A stretch of DNA of 8,185 nucleotides from an uncultured Acidobacteriota bacterium (GTDB taxonomy: Bacteria; Acidobacteriota; Vicinamibacteria; Vicinamibacterales; SCN-69-37), in assembly GCA_937880585.1 (NCBI GenBank), contig CALFMR010000222.1, positions 1 through 8,185 of the forward strand, in the 5' to 3' direction. This document shows positions 7,201-8,185 of this stretch, piece after piece (the stretch's first letter is position 1; every line of letters begins with the position of its first letter). The notes under the pieces were generated by a model. It searched no databases and was not told where the DNA came from. It worked only from the letters and a program-made list of their open reading frames with translations. A program made the position numbers and the translations under genes.

Positions 7201-7377
7201 CATCGTCTCCGGGTTCGCACCCGGGAGGCTGGCGCTCACCGAGATCGTGGGGAAGTCCACGCTCGGCAGGTCGCTCACGGGCAGCGACCGGTAGCCGACG
7301 ACGCCGAAGATGACGATCGCGAGCTGGACCAGCGTCGTCGCGACGGGACGCTTGATGAAGCCGGCAGAGAGATTCAT
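4264..7377 (-). CDS. RND efflux pump inner-membrane permease, HAE1 family, MdtB/MdtC-like
   Basis: The 1037-residue protein has the RND layout: TM1 near 11-29, a large periplasmic porter domain (about 30-335), TM2-TM7 (about 336-548), a second porter domain (about 550-850) and TM8-TM12 (about 853-1010). Proton-relay residues are present: Asp401-Asp402 in G-F-V-V-D-D-A-I (TM4), Lys920 in V-K-K-N-A-I (TM10) and R-F-R-P-I-M-M-T (951-958). K-V-N-P-A-D-A-P-I-L (131-140) and the TM2-TM4 stretch resemble MdtB/MdtC more than AcrB. It would exchange protons for drugs, bile-salt-like compounds or lipophilic metabolites as a trimer with an adaptor and a TolC-type outer-membrane channel; the substrate cannot be read from sequence. 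The ATG at 7377-7375 overlaps the adaptor stop in ATGA, implying coupled translation. Enteric mdtBC encodes two pumps, but the gene ends (TAG, 4266-4264) with no second pump downstream. Confidence 0.96.
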   Translation of the reverse strand: MNLSAGFIKRPVATTLVQLAIVIFGVVGYRSLPVSDLPSVDFPTISVSASLPGANPETMASAVATPLEKQFATIPGITSISSSNTLGTTSITLQFDLDRDIDAAAQDVQVAISRTTRQLPPDMPDPPSFRKVNPADAPILFLTLSSPTLPLSDINDYAENAIGQRISTLAGVAQVQVYGAQRFAVRVDVDPHELSARGMDMDQLASAITLGNVNRPTGTLYGPDRTFTVKADGQLMNAMAYRRLIVAFQNGHPVRLDEVANVYDGVEDDKTASWYNDSRTIYMAVQRQPGTNTVEIVDSIRALLPTIQSQLPASLSLAIRSDRAAPIRDSVHDIKFTLILTVVLVILVIFLFLRNISATIIPSLALPASIVGTFAVMSLLDYSLDNLSLMALTLSVGFVVDDAIVMLENIVRHMEHGESPMTAALRGSEEIAFTILSMTLSLTAVFIPILFMGGIVGRLLHEFAVTIGVAILVSGLVSISLTPMLAARFLRPPGDARHGRLYMAIEGAFDWTRDAYGRTLRIAMTHHAITMGIAALLLVATVYCFRIIPMGFIPSQDIGQLNGQTEVAQGLGYDALVAHQLEVTSVIRADPNVQSVTSSIGGFSGTNGGRLQIELKPRDQRALSADEVIEELRPKLNNLPGIRAYLTNPPVINIGGRSARGQYQFTLQDSDTTELYDAAEKLEAKLHTVPGLVDVSSDLQLTNPQVNVTLHRDRISALGLTADQVEGALSNAFGERQVSQIYAPDNTYQVIMRVAPEYQRDASALGLLYIRASDGRQVPLSSVVDVTSGVGPLSVNHTGQVPSVTISFNLPPGVALGDAVNRVETVATDMLPATVATSFQGTAQAFQDSTRGLGIILLMAIFVIYVVLGILYESFIHPLTILSGLPAAGLGALLTLLLFRVDLNIYAFVGVIMLVGLVKKNAIMMIDFAIEAQRKEGKGAADAMYEACLVRFRPIMMTTMAALVGTLPIALGWGAGAEARRPLGLAVVGGLVVSQTLTLYITPVFYLYMEALSARLRGHGEAISMTVGQELGRSAAK
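7374..7377 (-). other. ATGA stop-start overlap of adaptor and pump genes
   Basis: Read on the minus strand the four bases are ATGA: the pump's ATG (7377-7375) and the adaptor's TGA (7376-7374) share two bases. A GAAGG-type Shine-Dalgarno lies about 9 nt upstream inside the adaptor's last codons. This is the usual arrangement for termination-reinitiation that keeps adaptor and pump in proportion. Confidence 0.9.
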
Positions 7378-8185
7378 GGCTGGACCTTCGACTGCGCGTC
7401 GGCCTGGGGCGTACTGGCCGGCGACTTCACCGTGACGTGCGCGCCCGCCGTCAGACGCAACTGGCCGTCGGTCACGACGACCTCGCCCGGCCGTACGCCG
7501 TTCTGGACCACCGACTCACCCGAGTCGGTCCAGGCAATCGCCACCGGCCGCACCTCGACCGTGTGGTCGGCCTTCATCACGTAGACGAAGTTGCCCTGCT
7601 GGCTCGCCTGCACCGCCGCGTCGGGAACGACGATCGCGTGCGGCTCGACCGACAGCTGCAGGACGACGTCCGCAAAGGCGCCCGGCCACAGGCGCCGGTT
7701 TTCGTTCGGGAAGGTTGCCTTCAACCGGATCGTGTCCGTCGTCTGATCGACGGCGTTGTCGATGAAGCTGACCGAGCCGGTTTCCGGCGAGTCGGTGTTG
7801 CCCGTCGGCGTGGCGCGCACCGTTAGATGTCCACGCGCCGATTCCTGTCGGATCTGCGAGACCAGCCGCGCCGGCACCGCGAAGCTGACGAACGCCGGCG
7901 AGATCGTGTTGATCACGACGAGCGGCGAGGTGTCGGTCGTGCGCACGAGCGACCCGCGATGGACGAGGAGCGCGCCCGTGCGGCCCGAGACCGGCGCGAG
8001 AATCTTCGTGTACTGCAGTTGCAGCTTCGCGTTGTCGATCTGCGCCGTGTCGGACGCCACGAGCGCGTCGAGCGAGGCGACCTGCGTCGACGTCGCGTCG
8101 TTGTCGGATTGCGCGACGAGACCCCGCGCGAGCAGATCGTTCGATCGCCGCAGTTGCACCTTCGCGCCTTCGGCCTGCGCCGTAT
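7374..8185 (-). CDS. RND efflux periplasmic adaptor (membrane fusion protein), MdtA-like, partial at its N-terminus
   Basis: The frame is open to the right edge, so the last 270 residues are visible and the true start, signal peptide or lipobox lies outside. In order come the second half of the alpha-hairpin (L-x-R-S-N-D-L-L-A-R-G-L-V-A-Q-S-D onward, ending near the A-K-L-Q-L-Q-Y-T-K-I-L-A-P-V hinge), the lipoyl half-domain (S-G-R-T-G-A-L-L-V-H-R-G-S-L-V), the beta-barrel (from S-P-A-F-V-S-F-A-V-P) and a membrane-proximal domain (I-V-V-P-D-A-A-V-Q onward). The N-T-I-S-P-A-F-V-S-F segment and A-P-V-S-G-R-T-G are typical of MdtA-type adaptors, which bridge the inner-membrane pump to a TolC-like channel. 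The GTG at 8159 is an internal valine codon, since the coding frame and homology continue upstream. The stop TGA (7376-7374) overlaps the pump's ATG by 4 nt. The outer-membrane channel gene is not in the window. Confidence 0.94.
   Translation of the reverse strand, partial: TAQAEGAKVQLRRSNDLLARGLVAQSDNDATSTQVASLDALVASDTAQIDNAKLQLQYTKILAPVSGRTGALLVHRGSLVRTTDTSPLVVINTISPAFVSFAVPARLVSQIRQESARGHLTVRATPTGNTDSPETGSVSFIDNAVDQTTDTIRLKATFPNENRRLWPGAFADVVLQLSVEPHAIVVPDAAVQASQQGNFVYVMKADHTVEVRPVAIAWTDSGESVVQNGVRPGEVVVTDGQLRLTAGAHVTVKSPASTPQADAQSKVQP

Noticed and set aside
8157..8159. GTG as the start codon of the efflux adaptor
   Set aside because: The same frame stays open to position 8185, the upstream residues continue the helical hairpin, and starting here would remove the first half of the hairpin and the signal peptide. 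The gene is cut by the window edge.

Overview
The window is 8.2 kb of GC-rich, densely coded bacterial chromosome with no mobile elements, tRNA, rRNA or CRISPR. High GC, a four-cysteine L28, a divergent TraR/DksA-family protein beside lon, and an MdtABC-like RND pump together suggest a soil-type Acidobacteriota (possibly the Vicinamibacteria). That placement is inferred from overall protein style and is not proven by any single marker.

Layout. Positions 1-94 hold the last 30 codons of a plus-strand gene that looks like the C-terminal ACT domain of a Rel/Spo (p)ppGpp synthetase/hydrolase. Converging on it is a minus-strand pair, rpmB (ribosomal protein L28) followed 15 nt later by ridA (imine deaminase). 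A 393-nt intergenic region (738-1130) separates rpmB from the divergent TraR/DksA-like zinc-finger gene (1131-1571). It carries a good extended -10 promoter for rpmB, a nested set of helices that could be an RNA structure, and a weak promoter candidate for the DksA-like gene. Next comes lon (1745-4171), an 808-residue LonA protease with all catalytic motifs intact. Its leader has a palindrome over a possible -10 and a hairpin that would mask the ribosome binding site. A strong terminator hairpin follows lon. From 4264 to the window end, on the minus strand, lies an RND efflux operon: a periplasmic adaptor (its N-terminus off the right edge) overlapping by 4 nt a 1037-residue inner-membrane pump.

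Functional picture. The left half is growth and stress control: a ppGpp enzyme, a DksA-family protein of the class that works with ppGpp on RNA polymerase, a ribosomal protein, a metabolite-repair enzyme and a quality-control protease. The right half is a separate export system facing lon tail to tail. I found no clearly novel gene system. The items most worth checking are the intergenic RNA-like fold, the masked lon ribosome binding site and the altered coiled-coil tip of the DksA-like protein.
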